Source: Paroceanicella profunda (lineage in GTDB: Bacteria; Pseudomonadota; Alphaproteobacteria; Rhodobacterales; Rhodobacteraceae). From it: a stretch of 64,000 nucleotides of DNA. A program made the position numbers and the translations under genes. Location of the stretch: contig NZ_CP040818.1 in the NCBI RefSeq assembly GCF_005887635.2, forward strand, positions 868,001 through 932,000, read 5' to 3'. The notes under the pieces are model-generated. The model saw only the letters and a program-made list of their open reading frames with translations. It made no database searches and was not told where the DNA came from. Positions 36,925-46,138 of the stretch are shown here, in pieces; the stretch's first letter is position 1, and every line of letters starts with the position of its first letter.

Positions 36925-37884
36925 TCAGTTCACGAAGAGCCGGTCCGGGGCGGGGCGCAGCAGCGCCACGTCCGAGACCGGCGCGAACCCCGCCGGCAGC
37001 GTGCCCTCCGGCGGCGGGCTTTCGGCATGGCGGGCGATGAGCGGGGCAAGCTCGGCCAGGTGGCGCTGCGCGGCAATCGCGCCCAGCGCGCCGAGCCGGA
37101 CCGCGGCGGAGACCAGCGCCCGCGCCACCCCTTGCCCCGAGAGCGCAAGCGCGGTTTCCAGCGGCAGGCCAGCGGCGCGCCAGACCGCGCCCTGCATCAC
37201 TGCAAGATGCCCGTGGAGCGCCCCCCCGGCCACCGCATCGCGCAGGCCGGCCGCGCCGGGCAGGCCCATGGCGGCGGTCGCGGTGAGGAAGGCCGCCCCG
37301 GCGGCGGCGGACTGGACGCGCACCGCCTCGGCCCAGAGGCACTCGTCCACCAGCCGGTCCCAGGCGCCCGGGTCCGGCCCGGCGCGCCAGCCCCCGGCAA
37401 GCGCGGGACAGTCGAAGGGCGCCCAGCGGCGGCCCAGCTCCTGCGCCAGCCAGGGGCCGATCCCCGCGCGGGAGGTCCGCCCGTCCCGCAGCGCGGTCTC
37501 CAGCCCCCAGGAAAACGCGAAGCCGCCGGAGGGAAAGGCGCTGTCCCCCAGCCTCAGGGCCAAGAGCAACCCGCCGACATCCCGCGCCGCCCTGCCCCGG
37601 ACCTGATCCGGGGCCTCCGGGCCGGGGGCGACGGCAGACGGGCCGGAGTCGGGCGCGCCGGAAACATCGGAGTCAGCGCGGGAGTCCTCCTGCAGTGCCG
37701 GGCCGAGGGCAAGCGCACAGGCCACGGCCGGGCTGACGGCCGACACACCGGCGGGAGAAGCGCCGGGCGCGGGCATTCCTGCGGCAGGCGTGCCCGGCGC
37801 GGTCGGGTCGGCGGTGCGCGGGCCGGGCGCAGGGGGCGCGAGGTCCCGGGTCAGGCCCGGGACGGGGGGCGCGTCGCCGCTCAC
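36925..37884 (-). CDS. ureF: Urease accessory protein UreF with an unusual N-terminal extension
   Basis: UreF activates UreG during nickel insertion. The recognisable domain is the last ~210 residues (LLLALRLGDSAFPSGGFAFSWGLE to the C-terminus). GTG 37884 overlaps the ureE stop (GTGA) and gives 319 aa, about 107 more than usual. The extra N-terminus is Pro/Ala/Gly-rich and low in complexity, and the DNA coding it carries two inverted REP-like palindromes (37594-37614 and 37843-37863). An internal start near 37565 (TTG codons ahead of LALRLGD) would restore normal length but lacks a clear ribosome site. Confidence 0.83.
   Translation of the reverse strand: MSGDAPPVPGLTRDLAPPAPGPRTADPTAPGTPAAGMPAPGASPAGVSAVSPAVACALALGPALQEDSRADSDVSGAPDSGPSAVAPGPEAPDQVRGRAARDVGGLLLALRLGDSAFPSGGFAFSWGLETALRDGRTSRAGIGPWLAQELGRRWAPFDCPALAGGWRAGPDPGAWDRLVDECLWAEAVRVQSAAAGAAFLTATAAMGLPGAAGLRDAVAGGALHGHLAVMQGAVWRAAGLPLETALALSGQGVARALVSAAVRLGALGAIAAQRHLAELAPLIARHAESPPPEGTLPAGFAPVSDVALLRPAPDRLFVN
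37594..37614 (+). repeat. REP-like palindrome inside ureF
   Basis: Eight-base arms GCCCCGGA and TCCGGGGC around the loop CCTGA. The loop and general form match the palindrome at 37843-37863 in opposite orientation. Such elements are common, usually intergenic, in alphaproteobacteria; this one lies within the ureF reading frame. Confidence 0.75.
37843..37863 (-). repeat. Second REP-like palindrome inside ureF, opposite orientation
   Basis: Eight-base arms GTCCCGGG and CCCGGGAC around the loop TCAGG, the reverse complement of the loop at 37602-37606. The two palindromes bracket about 230 bases of low-complexity coding sequence. Confidence 0.75.
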
Positions 37885-38360
37885 CGGGGCGCTTCGGGGG
37901 CGATGATGTCGAAAGGCGCGTAGGCGGCAACGTCGGCGAGACGGTCGAGATAGCCCTGTTCGGGACCGTCGAGGATCACCTCCAGCACGTCGCCGGTGAA
38001 ATCCACCTTCCAGTGCAGGTTGCCGCAGCAATGGCCCAGCCGCAGCGCTGCCTCCACCGAGTGCGGACGCAGGCGCAGGCGGGCCCCGCTGTCGATGCGC
38101 GCGACAATGGCGAGATCCGCGCCCAGGTGCAGCACCGCGCCGTCCGACAGCCGGGCGGACCGCTCCAGCGCGATGGCGCAGGCGCGGCCCCGGTCGGTGG
38201 TGACCCGCATCCTCCGCCGCGCAGCCTCGGCGGCGGGCACGGCGATCACCTCCAGCCGGCCGCGATGCTCCAGCGCGTGCAGGCGCTCATGCAGCCCCCT
38301 CTCCCCGGCATGGCCGAGGATGGCGGTCAGCAGCAAGGGTTCAGAGGCTGCGCCAGTCAT
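37881..38360 (-). CDS. ureE: Urease nickel metallochaperone UreE
   Basis: A 159-aa UreE with a peptide-binding N-domain and a metal-binding C-domain (LRPHSVEAALRLGHCCGNLHWKVDF). It ends without the histidine-rich tail found in many UreE proteins, so nickel buffering is probably limited to the core His. It overlaps the upstream amidase by 20 bases and ureF by four, linking amidases and urease in one message. Confidence 0.88.
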   Translation of the reverse strand: MTGAASEPLLLTAILGHAGERGLHERLHALEHRGRLEVIAVPAAEAARRRMRVTTDRGRACAIALERSARLSDGAVLHLGADLAIVARIDSGARLRLRPHSVEAALRLGHCCGNLHWKVDFTGDVLEVILDGPEQGYLDRLADVAAYAPFDIIAPEAPR

Positions 38361-39861
38361 GGCTCGCCTCGAATGCGCCGGCGGCGCGGTAGATCGCCGG
38401 CTCGTTGAACTTCTCCGCCACCAGTTGCAGCCCCACCGGCAAGCCCTTCGAGGTCATCCCGCAGGGCAGGCTCATCGCCGGGTGGCCGGTGTAGTCATAG
38501 GGAGCGGTGTTGCCGAGCATGGTCCAGGCATGGGTGAGAAAGTCCATCCGCGGCGTGCCCGGGGCGGGCAGCTCGGGCGCCGCATGGGCCGTGGTGGGCA
38601 TGAGCAGCAGGTCGTAGCGGGCGAAGACCTCGGCGTATTTGCGGGCATAGAGCGGCCGCAGGTTCTGGCCCTTCGCATAGATCCGCCCGCCGAATTTCTT
38701 CATCACCCAGGCGCCGAAGACGGTCATGGAATTCACCGTGTCGGGGAAGTCGTTCGCCCGCCGGGCGATGGCATTGTATTTCTCGATCAGCGAGGGCGGG
38801 TAGAAGCTGGACGCGCCGGAGGCGAGGCCCTGCCCGTAGGTGAACTGCCGCACCATGCCTTCCGCGATCATCGGCATGAAGAACACGCCGATCTCGTCAT
38901 GCGCGGGCACGGAGACCTCCTCCACCACGGCGCCGAGGGCGGCGAGCTTCGCCGCGGCGGCACGCACGCAGGCGTCGACCTCCGGGTCGCTCTCCGGGCG
39001 GCCGAAGCCCTCGCTCAGGATGCCGATGCGCATGCCCTCCACGCCCTTGCCCACGAAGTCGGCATAGGGGTGGGTTGTGACCACGCCCTGGCGCATGTCC
39101 CAGCCGTCGGGTCCGGCAAGCACCTCCAGCATCGCGGCATTGTCGGCCACGGTGCGGGTCATCGGGCCGGTGTGGTCGATGGTGACCTCCATCGACATGA
39201 TGCCCGAATAGGGCACCAGCGAATGGGTGGGCTTCAGCCCGACGATGCCGCAGAAGGAGGCCGGCATGCGGATCGACCCGCCCTGGTCGCCGCCGATGGC
39301 GAGGTCGGCCTCGCCGCTTGCCACCAGCGCGCCGGAGCCGGAGGAGGAGCCGCCGGCCGAATGGGCCGGGTTCACCGGGTTCAGCACATGGCCGGTGTCA
39401 TTGGTGTGGCTGGAGCCGGAGAGGCAGAAATACTCGCAATGCGCCTTGCCCAGCACGGTGGCACCGGCGTCGAGCAGGCGGGTGACGACGGTGGCGTCCA
39501 CCTCCGGCACGTAGCCCTCCATCAGCCCCGCGCCGTTCATGCAGCGCATCCCGGCCACGAGGACATTGTCCTTCAGAACCACGGTCTTGCCCTTCAGCGG
39601 GCCTTCCGCGGCACCCTCGATGGTGGATTTCACGTACCAGGCGTTGAGGGGGTTTTCCTCCGGCCCGGGCTGGGTGCCGGGGGTGCGCGGGTAGCGCACC
39701 TCCGGCAGGTTGTCGGGCAGCTGCAGCGTGGCGTTCGCCGCCGCCACGAAGCCGGAGATCGCCTGCCTCAGGAAAGCGGTGTCCTCGGGCGTGTAGGCGG
39801 CGCCGAAGGAGGCGCCGATCTCCGCGATCTCGGCTTCGGTGGGGTGAATGGGCATGACCAT
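38341..39861 (-). CDS. Amidase, nitrile-hydratase-associated (Rhodococcus) type, copy 1
   Basis: A 506-aa amidase-signature enzyme close in layout to the enantioselective amidases that accompany nitrile hydratase in Rhodococcus. It has an N-terminal helical domain, then NPLNAWYVKS, the Lys in VVLKDNVLVAGM, the GGSSSGSGALV box, and the nucleophile Ser in GGDQGGSIRMPASFCG. It is a paralogue of the next gene, with the same segment order. ATG 39861 follows GAGGAG with six bases between. It is placed between the urt transporter and urease genes and overlaps ureE by 20 bases. It probably frees ammonia (or urea) from an imported amide. Confidence 0.88.
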   Translation of the reverse strand: MVMPIHPTEAEIAEIGASFGAAYTPEDTAFLRQAISGFVAAANATLQLPDNLPEVRYPRTPGTQPGPEENPLNAWYVKSTIEGAAEGPLKGKTVVLKDNVLVAGMRCMNGAGLMEGYVPEVDATVVTRLLDAGATVLGKAHCEYFCLSGSSHTNDTGHVLNPVNPAHSAGGSSSGSGALVASGEADLAIGGDQGGSIRMPASFCGIVGLKPTHSLVPYSGIMSMEVTIDHTGPMTRTVADNAAMLEVLAGPDGWDMRQGVVTTHPYADFVGKGVEGMRIGILSEGFGRPESDPEVDACVRAAAAKLAALGAVVEEVSVPAHDEIGVFFMPMIAEGMVRQFTYGQGLASGASSFYPPSLIEKYNAIARRANDFPDTVNSMTVFGAWVMKKFGGRIYAKGQNLRPLYARKYAEVFARYDLLLMPTTAHAAPELPAPGTPRMDFLTHAWTMLGNTAPYDYTGHPAMSLPCGMTSKGLPVGLQLVAEKFNEPAIYRAAGAFEASHDWRSL

Positions 39862-39871
39862 GATGCGCTCC

Positions 39872-41386
39872 TCAGAAGCTCTTCCAGTCGCCCGAGCCCT
39901 CGAAGGCGGAGGCGGCCTGATAGAGCGTGGCCTCGTCCCAGAACTTGCCCACGAGCTGCATGCCCACCGGCAGGCCGTCGACCATGCCGCAGGGGATGCT
40001 CAGCGCCGGATGGTGCGAGATGTCGAAGGGCGAGGTGTTGGCCAGCATCTCGAAGGCGCGGGCGACGTAATCCTCGCGGCTCGCGTCCGGGGCGGGCAGC
40101 GGGGTGGCCTTCATCGGCGTGGTGGGCATCAGCAGCATGTCGTAATCGGCCAGCACCGCGTCATAGGCGGCGCGCAGCGTGGCGCAGAGGTTCACCGCCT
40201 TGCCGTAGAAGCGCTTGCCGTAGGCCTGATCGATATAGGCGCCGAAGAGCATGCAGAGCTTCAGGGTTTCGGACAGCTCGTCCGCCCGCTCGCGCCAGCC
40301 GCGGTGGAAGTCCATCAGCCCGGTCACGTAGAGGTCCTGGCGTGAGACGCCGTAGCCGTCGCCCAGCATCATGGTCTGGGTCAGGCCCTCCAGGCCGATG
40401 GGTGCCCAGAGCGCGGCGCCGAAGAGATGCATCGGAATCGACACCTCCTCCACCGTGGCGCCGAGGCCCTTGAAGCGCTCCGCGGCCTCGCGCACCTTCG
40501 CGTCCACGGCCGCCTCGCTCACCGCATGGCCGAAGCCCTCCTTCAGCACGCCGATCTTCAGGCCCGCGGCGCCCTTGCCGAGCGCTTCGGTATAGGCGGC
40601 GGTCTTCACCCCGATCTGGCGGCTGTCATAGCCGTCCGGCCCGGCGAGCACCTCCAGCAGCAGGGCGTTGTCGGCCACGGTGGCGGTGATCGGGCCGGTA
40701 TGGTCGATGTAGATCTCGATCGGCATCACGCCGGTGTAGGGCACGAGACCATGGGTGCCCTTCATGCCCACCGTGCCGCAGTAGGAGGAGGGCATGCGGA
40801 TGGAGCCGCCCTGGTCGCCGCCGATCGCCATGTCCACCGCGCCCGACCCCACCAGCGCGGCCGAGCCGGAGGAGGAGCCGCCGGCGGAATAGCCCGTCTT
40901 GTGCGGGTTGTGCACCGGGCCCTGCGCGCCGGTGTGGCTGCCGCCCGAGAGACAGAAACACTCGCACTGCGCCTTCCCCATGATGGTGGCGCCGGCGTCC
41001 AGCATGCGGGTGACGATGGTCGCGTCCACGTCCGGCACATAGCCCTCCAGCGTGGAGGAGCCGTTCATCATCGGCACGCCGGCCAGCATCACGTTGTCCT
41101 TCAGCGCCACGGTGCGGCCCTTGAGCTTGCCCTCGGGCGCGCCCTGCACGGTGGATTTCACGTACCAGGCGTTGAGCGGGTTCTCCGCGGCCGGCGGCCG
41201 GGCGCCCGGGGTGCGCGGATAGGTGACGAGGGGCAGCGCGTCCGGCGTGCGGTCCACGATGTTGTAGGCCTCCACATAGCCCGCCATCAGGCCCTTGAAG
41301 GAGGTCACGTCCTCGGCGCTGAGGTTGAGCCCGAGGCTCTCTGCGATGTCGGCGAGCTGGGTGTCGGTGGGTGCCTTGACGGCCAT
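39872..41386 (-). CDS. Amidase, nitrile-hydratase-associated (Rhodococcus) type, copy 2
   Basis: A 504-aa paralogue of the neighbouring amidase, with the same motifs (NPLNAWYVKSTVQG, VALKDNVMLAGVPMMNGS, GGSSSGSAALVGSG, GGDQGGSIRMPSSYCG). ATG 41386 is preferred over the upstream one because GGGAG precedes it. The two genes are 10 bases apart and likely arose by tandem duplication, later splitting substrate range. No nitrile hydratase genes are present in the window. Confidence 0.88.
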   Translation of the reverse strand: MAVKAPTDTQLADIAESLGLNLSAEDVTSFKGLMAGYVEAYNIVDRTPDALPLVTYPRTPGARPPAAENPLNAWYVKSTVQGAPEGKLKGRTVALKDNVMLAGVPMMNGSSTLEGYVPDVDATIVTRMLDAGATIMGKAQCECFCLSGGSHTGAQGPVHNPHKTGYSAGGSSSGSAALVGSGAVDMAIGGDQGGSIRMPSSYCGTVGMKGTHGLVPYTGVMPIEIYIDHTGPITATVADNALLLEVLAGPDGYDSRQIGVKTAAYTEALGKGAAGLKIGVLKEGFGHAVSEAAVDAKVREAAERFKGLGATVEEVSIPMHLFGAALWAPIGLEGLTQTMMLGDGYGVSRQDLYVTGLMDFHRGWRERADELSETLKLCMLFGAYIDQAYGKRFYGKAVNLCATLRAAYDAVLADYDMLLMPTTPMKATPLPAPDASREDYVARAFEMLANTSPFDISHHPALSIPCGMVDGLPVGMQLVGKFWDEATLYQAASAFEGSGDWKSF

Positions 41387-41478
41387 TGTGATACTCCCTT
41401 GGTGAAGCCTGCGCGCGGGCAAGCCTTCTGCGGTCCGCCCCTCGGGGCAGATGATGAAAGCCGCTGCTCCCGGTGGGA

Positions 41479-42189
41479 TCAGGCGGCGAAGCCCATGAAT
41501 TCGCTCACGGCCTGCGGGTCGGTCAGCCGGTCACGCGGGATCTCGCTGTCGAGCACCCCGTTGGCGATGGCATAGACCCGGTCCGAGAGGCCGGTGATGA
41601 AGTCGAGATTCTGCTCCACGAGGACGATGGTGATGTCCTGGCGCGCGGTGAGCACCTTCAGCGTGTCGGAGATCTCGTCGATGATGGAGGGCTGGATGCC
41701 TTCGGTCGGCTCGTCCAGCAGCATCAGCTTCGGGCGCCGGCACAGGCAGCGGGCGAGCGCGAGGAGCTGCTGCTCACCGCCCGAGAGCGCGCCGCCGCGC
41801 CGGTCCAGCAGGCGCTTGAGGCGGGGGAACAGCTCCAGGATCTCGGCGATGATCGGCCCGGTGTCCCCCTTCTGGGTGGCGATGCCGACCATCAGATTGT
41901 CCTCCACCGAGAGGTTCGGGAAGATCTCCCGCCCCTGCGGCACGAGGCCGAGGCCGGCGCGGGCGCGCGCGTTCACCGAGAGGCCGCGAATGTCCGCCCC
42001 GTCGAAGGAAATCTCCCCGCCGGTCACCTTCACATAGCCCATGATGGCGCGCAGCAGCGTGGTCTTGCCCATGCCGTTGTGCCCGAGAATGCCCACCACC
42101 TCCCCCGCCTCGGCGCGGAAGTCGACCCGGTGCAGCGCCGGCACCACGCCGTAGGACGCCTTGAGACCGCGAACTTCAAGCAGCGACAT
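41479..42189 (-). CDS. urtE: ABC transporter ATP-binding protein, UrtE type
   Basis: A 236-aa ATPase of the branched-chain amino acid/urea ABC class. Walker A GHNGMGKT, signature LSGGEQQLLALARCL, Walker B LMLLDEPTEGIQP. It overlaps urtD by 14 bases. The set of five genes in order A-B-C-D-E, followed by amidases and urease, identifies a urea or short-chain-amide importer (Urt/Fmd). Confidence 0.88.
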   Translation of the reverse strand: MSLLEVRGLKASYGVVPALHRVDFRAEAGEVVGILGHNGMGKTTLLRAIMGYVKVTGGEISFDGADIRGLSVNARARAGLGLVPQGREIFPNLSVEDNLMVGIATQKGDTGPIIAEILELFPRLKRLLDRRGGALSGGEQQLLALARCLCRRPKLMLLDEPTEGIQPSIIDEISDTLKVLTARQDITIVLVEQNLDFITGLSDRVYAIANGVLDSEIPRDRLTDPQAVSEFMGFAA

Positions 42190-42916
42190 CGGCCTGTTTC
42201 CCCAAGTAGATTTCCTGCACCGCGCGGTCGCGCATGATCTCGTCGATCGGCGCCTCGCGGAAGATGGCGCCGCGGTTGAACACGGTCACCTGTTTCGCGA
42301 TCTGGCGGATGAAGGCCATGTCATGCTCCACCACGATCACCGAGGCGTTGCGCGACAGTTCCAGCACCAGCCGCGCCAGCCGGTCGCGCTCATCGCCGGT
42401 CATGCCGGCGGCGGGTTCGTCCAGCAGCACGAGCGACGGCTCGCCGGCCAGCACCATCGCCAGCTCCACGAGCTGGCGCTGCCCGTGCGAGAGCAGGCCC
42501 ACCTCGCGCTTCGCGAGATCGGCGACACCGCATTTCACCAGCATCTCCTCGGACTTCTGCCGCGCCATGGGCGCGAGATGCTTGCGGCGGGCGGAAAGCC
42601 GGACGTTCTCATAGGCCGAGAGCCCGTTGAACAGGTTCGGCACCTGGGTCTTGATGCCGATCCCGAGCTTCACGATGTCATGCGTCAGCCATCCGGTGAT
42701 CGGCTGGCCGCGAAACTCCACCACGCCCTCGGTGGGGGTGAGCTGGCCGGTGAGGCACTTGAAGAAGGTGCTCTTGCCCGCGCCGTTGGGGCCGAGCAGG
42801 CAGCGCAGCTCGCCCTCGTTCAGCGCGAAATCCACGTGGTCTACCGCGGTCACGCCGCCGAAGCGCATGGTGAGGCCGGTGGTGCGGATCACCTTGTGGT
42901 CGTCCGGGTCAGACAT
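42176..42916 (-). CDS. urtD: ABC transporter ATP-binding protein, UrtD type
   Basis: A 246-aa ATPase partner of UrtE. Walker A GPNGAGKSTFFKCL, signature LSHGQRQLVELAM, Walker B LVLLDEPAAGMTGDERDR. It overlaps urtC by 8 bases and urtE by 14. The LivG-type C-terminus fits the urea/amide subgroup. Confidence 0.88.
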   Translation of the reverse strand: MSDPDDHKVIRTTGLTMRFGGVTAVDHVDFALNEGELRCLLGPNGAGKSTFFKCLTGQLTPTEGVVEFRGQPITGWLTHDIVKLGIGIKTQVPNLFNGLSAYENVRLSARRKHLAPMARQKSEEMLVKCGVADLAKREVGLLSHGQRQLVELAMVLAGEPSLVLLDEPAAGMTGDERDRLARLVLELSRNASVIVVEHDMAFIRQIAKQVTVFNRGAIFREAPIDEIMRDRAVQEIYLGKQADVAA

Positions 42917-43955
42917 CGGAAGCCACCTCCTTTGCGGGCGGGGCGCTGCGCTCGCGGCGGCGGAACATCTCCCAGCCGGTGAGCGCCCAGTGGCGGAACG
43001 AGGGCACGAGGCCGCGCGGCAGGACCAGCACCAGCACCATCAGGATCGCCCCCAGGATGACGAAGTTGTTCAGGAACTGCAGGGTGCCGAGCTTGAGCGA
43101 CAGCCATTGCAGCAGGATCACCCCCATGATCGGGCCCACCAGCGTGCCCACCCCGCCGGCCATCACCCAGATCAGCGCCTTGGCGGACATTTCCAGGCTG
43201 AAGGCGTTGGGGTCGATGAAGGTCTGGTAGGTGGCCCACATGGCGCCGGCCATGCCGGCGATGCCGGAGCCGAGCGCGAAGATGATCACCTTGTGGCGGC
43301 GCACGTCGTAGCCCAGCAGCGAGGAGCGGGTCTCGTTCTCGCGGATGCCCACGGAGACGCGGCCGAAATCCGAGGCGATGAGCACGCGCAGCCCGATGTA
43401 GACCACGATGAGCAGGAACATGAAGAAGGAGAACATCTGCGCCGGGTCCAGCCAGGCCTCCGGGTCTCCCGGCATGTTGAGGATCGGGATGGAGGGGATG
43501 CCGTTGAACCCGCCCAGACGCGCGTCGCCGATGGAGTATTCCGGGCCGGCGGTGTGGTTGATGATCTTCCAGAAGATCAGCGTCACCACCATGGTCACCA
43601 CGCCGAGATAGACGTCCGACAGCCGGCCGTAGAACATGAAATAGCCCAGCGCCGCGCCGAAGGCCGCCGGCAGCACGAAGCTCAGGATGAAGGGAAAGGT
43701 GGTCTCGCCCATGTTGATCGAGGCGACGGCGAAGGTGTAGGCGCCCAGGCCGAAGAAGCAGGACTGGCCGAAGCTCAGGATGCCCCCGAACCCCCAGATG
43801 TAGGCCAGCGACAGCGCGTAGACCGAGAGCACCACATATTGGGTGACCTGCATGATGGTGAACAGATCGAACCAGATCGGCGCGCCGAACATGATCAGGA
43901 CGCCGATCAGCACCATGATGTAGAAGCCCGGATCCTTGACGACGGGTTTTTCCAT
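42909..43955 (-). CDS. urtC: ABC transporter permease, UrtC/LivM type
   Basis: A 348-aa inner-membrane permease with about ten helices; the LivM motif AYIWGFGGILSFGQSCFFGLGAYTFA and the coupling region RENETRSSLLGYDVRRHKVIIFALGSGIAG are present. It pairs with UrtB to form the channel. The gap to urtB is 12 bases. Confidence 0.9.
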   Translation of the reverse strand: MEKPVVKDPGFYIMVLIGVLIMFGAPIWFDLFTIMQVTQYVVLSVYALSLAYIWGFGGILSFGQSCFFGLGAYTFAVASINMGETTFPFILSFVLPAAFGAALGYFMFYGRLSDVYLGVVTMVVTLIFWKIINHTAGPEYSIGDARLGGFNGIPSIPILNMPGDPEAWLDPAQMFSFFMFLLIVVYIGLRVLIASDFGRVSVGIRENETRSSLLGYDVRRHKVIIFALGSGIAGMAGAMWATYQTFIDPNAFSLEMSAKALIWVMAGGVGTLVGPIMGVILLQWLSLKLGTLQFLNNFVILGAILMVLVLVLPRGLVPSFRHWALTGWEMFRRRERSAPPAKEVASDV

Positions 43956-43967
43956 GTTGCGGGGTCC

Positions 43968-44834
43968 TCAGAGGCTGCGGGTGAAGATGCGGCCCGTGAT
44001 GCCCTGCGGCAGCAGGCGCAGGAGCACGAGGGCGGCGAGAAGCAGGGCGGCGTCGCCGTAGACGGGCCCGGTGGCGATGGTGGTGGCCTGGGAGATGGAG
44101 CCGAGCAGGGTGGAGGCCGAGAGCGTGCCCGCCACCATGGAGGCGCCGCCGGTGATCACGGTGATGAAGCTCTGCCCGACGAAATTCACCCCCATGGTGG
44201 GCACCACGCCGGTGAGCGGCGCCAGCAGCCCGCCGGCAAGCCCGGTGACCGCGGAGCCCACCCCGAAGGTGGCCATGTAGACCCAGGTGGTGCGCACGCC
44301 CAGCGCCTCGGCCATGGCCGGGTTCTGCATGGTGGCCCGGGCGATGAGCCCGATCTTGGTGAACTTCAGCACGCTCCAGATGGCGAGCAGGAACAGCGCC
44401 GCGAAGCCGATGAGCACGAAGTTGTAGGCCGGGATGGAATAGGCGCCGATGTCCACACTGCCCAGCGGCGTGGACACCCCCTCCACCGTGTTGCCGAAGA
44501 TCAGCGTCACGCCGCCGATCATCAGCAGGCTCAGCCCCCAGGTGGCCAGAAGGCTGTCGAGGATGCGCCCGTAGAGAAAGCGGATCACCAGCCGCTCCAC
44601 CAGCACCCCGAACAGGCCCACGCAGAGCGGCGCCAGGATCAGGATGGCCACCCAGATGTTCACGCCGACCTTGGTCGACATGATCACCGTGTAGCCCCCG
44701 AGCATCAGGAACTCGCCATGGGCGAAGTTGATCACCCGCATCATGCCGAAGATGATGCCGAGCCCGGCGGCCAGCAGCACCAGCCATGAGATGGCACGCA
44801 GCATCTCGATCACGACGATGATCGCATAGTCCAT
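43968..44834 (-). CDS. urtB: ABC transporter permease, UrtB/LivH type
   Basis: A 288-aa permease. LivH motif GLGIIFGMMRVINFAHGEFLMLGGY near residue 25 and coupling segment MQNPAMAEALGVRTTWVYMATFGVGSAVTGLAGGLLAPL. ATG 44834 gives the normal short N-terminus before helix 1. The gap to urtA is 11 bases. Confidence 0.9.
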   Translation of the reverse strand: MDYAIIVVIEMLRAISWLVLLAAGLGIIFGMMRVINFAHGEFLMLGGYTVIMSTKVGVNIWVAILILAPLCVGLFGVLVERLVIRFLYGRILDSLLATWGLSLLMIGGVTLIFGNTVEGVSTPLGSVDIGAYSIPAYNFVLIGFAALFLLAIWSVLKFTKIGLIARATMQNPAMAEALGVRTTWVYMATFGVGSAVTGLAGGLLAPLTGVVPTMGVNFVGQSFITVITGGASMVAGTLSASTLLGSISQATTIATGPVYGDAALLLAALVLLRLLPQGITGRIFTRSL

Positions 44835-44845
44835 GGCGGGTCTCC

Positions 44846-46084
44846 TCAGTTCAGGCTGATCTCGTGGTGCACGTTGGCGTTCGGATCTTCCTCGAGGTTG
44901 CACACCATCTGGGTGTCGGCGGGCTGCACCTGCGAATACTTCTCCTTGATGATGAACTCGTGGTCCTTCAGGTCGGCGATGTAGACGTCGCGGATGGCGT
45001 GGTGGGTCTTGGGGTCGATCGAGACCTTGCCGGCCGGCATGTCATAGGTCTTGCCGCTCTCGATCACCTCCAGGATGGGCTCACGGTCCAGCGTGCCGGC
45101 TTCCTTCACCGCGTCCGCCCAGATCATCATGCCCTCCCAGGTCACTTCCGCGAGTTCGGAGAGCACCGGGGTGTTGTCCGGGTAGGCGGCGACGATCTTC
45201 TCCTTCCAGGCGATGTTGGCCGGGGTGTCGATGGTCGGGTAGTAGCCGAAGGAGGTGATGATGCCGTCGCCCTCTTCCGGGGTCATGATGATCGGCTCGG
45301 ACCCGCCGGCGCCGAAGGTGGTCGAGGCCATCGGGATGCGGCTCTTCATGCCGGCGGCGGCCCACTGGCGGTAGAAGCCGAAATGCCCCGAGCCCACCAG
45401 CGCGGAGAGCACGATGTCCGGCGCGGCGGACTGGATCTTCGCGATGGTGGAGCCGAACTGGGTGACGTCGAGCGGGAAGAACTCCGTCTCGATCACCTCG
45501 CCGCCGTTCTCCTCCACGTAGCGCTTGAACCAGGCGGCGGTGATGTGGCCGTAGTTGTAGTCCGCCGCCACGGTGTAGACCTTCTTGCCCCAGAGGTTCA
45601 TCACGTAGGGGATGAGCTTCTCCACCGTCTGCGCGGGCGTGGTGCCCAGGGTGACCTCGTTGCGGTCGCACACGCCGCCCTCGTAGAGCGTGTTGTAGAA
45701 GTAGAGCGTCTTGAAGCGGTGGAAGATCGGGCGGATGGTCTCGCGGCTCGCCGAGGTGATGCCGCCATGCACCACGGCCACCTTGTCCTTCAGCGCCAGC
45801 TGGGTGGCGTACTGGGAGTAGAGCGACATGTTGGACTGCGGGTCGTAGATCACCGGCTTCAGCGGCCGGCCCAGAAGGCCGCCGCCGGCGTTGATCTCGT
45901 CGATGGCGAGATTGAGGATCTGGTTCATCGGGATGCCGCTGGTGTCCAGCCCGCCGGACAGGTCGTGCAGGCCCCCGACCAGGATCGCGTCATCGTCGGC
46001 CAGCGCGGCATAGGGCAGTGCGACACTGCCGGCGGCAAGCGCCGCGGAAGACTGCAGGAAACGGCGGCGGCTCAGCTTGGTCAT
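44846..46084 (-). CDS. urtA: Urea/short-chain amide ABC transporter substrate-binding protein
   Basis: A 412-aa periplasmic receptor with a twin-arginine signal (KLSRRRFLQSSAALAAGS). The mature protein is a UrtA/FmdD-type type-1 binding protein (LVGGLHDLSGGLDTSGIPMNQILNLAIDEINAGGGLLGRPL, YFYNTLYEGGVCDRNEV, YTVAADYNYGH). FmdD binds short-chain amides and UrtA urea; the flanking amidases and urease make either possible. It is first in the long minus-strand operon. Confidence 0.9.
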   Translation of the reverse strand: MTKLSRRRFLQSSAALAAGSVALPYAALADDDAILVGGLHDLSGGLDTSGIPMNQILNLAIDEINAGGGLLGRPLKPVIYDPQSNMSLYSQYATQLALKDKVAVVHGGITSASRETIRPIFHRFKTLYFYNTLYEGGVCDRNEVTLGTTPAQTVEKLIPYVMNLWGKKVYTVAADYNYGHITAAWFKRYVEENGGEVIETEFFPLDVTQFGSTIAKIQSAAPDIVLSALVGSGHFGFYRQWAAAGMKSRIPMASTTFGAGGSEPIIMTPEEGDGIITSFGYYPTIDTPANIAWKEKIVAAYPDNTPVLSELAEVTWEGMMIWADAVKEAGTLDREPILEVIESGKTYDMPAGKVSIDPKTHHAIRDVYIADLKDHEFIIKEKYSQVQPADTQMVCNLEEDPNANVHHEISLN

Positions 46085-46138
46085 GTCCTTGGGCCCTTTC
46101 GGTATGGAAAATCCGTCGGGGACAAACTGGCGGATGCA

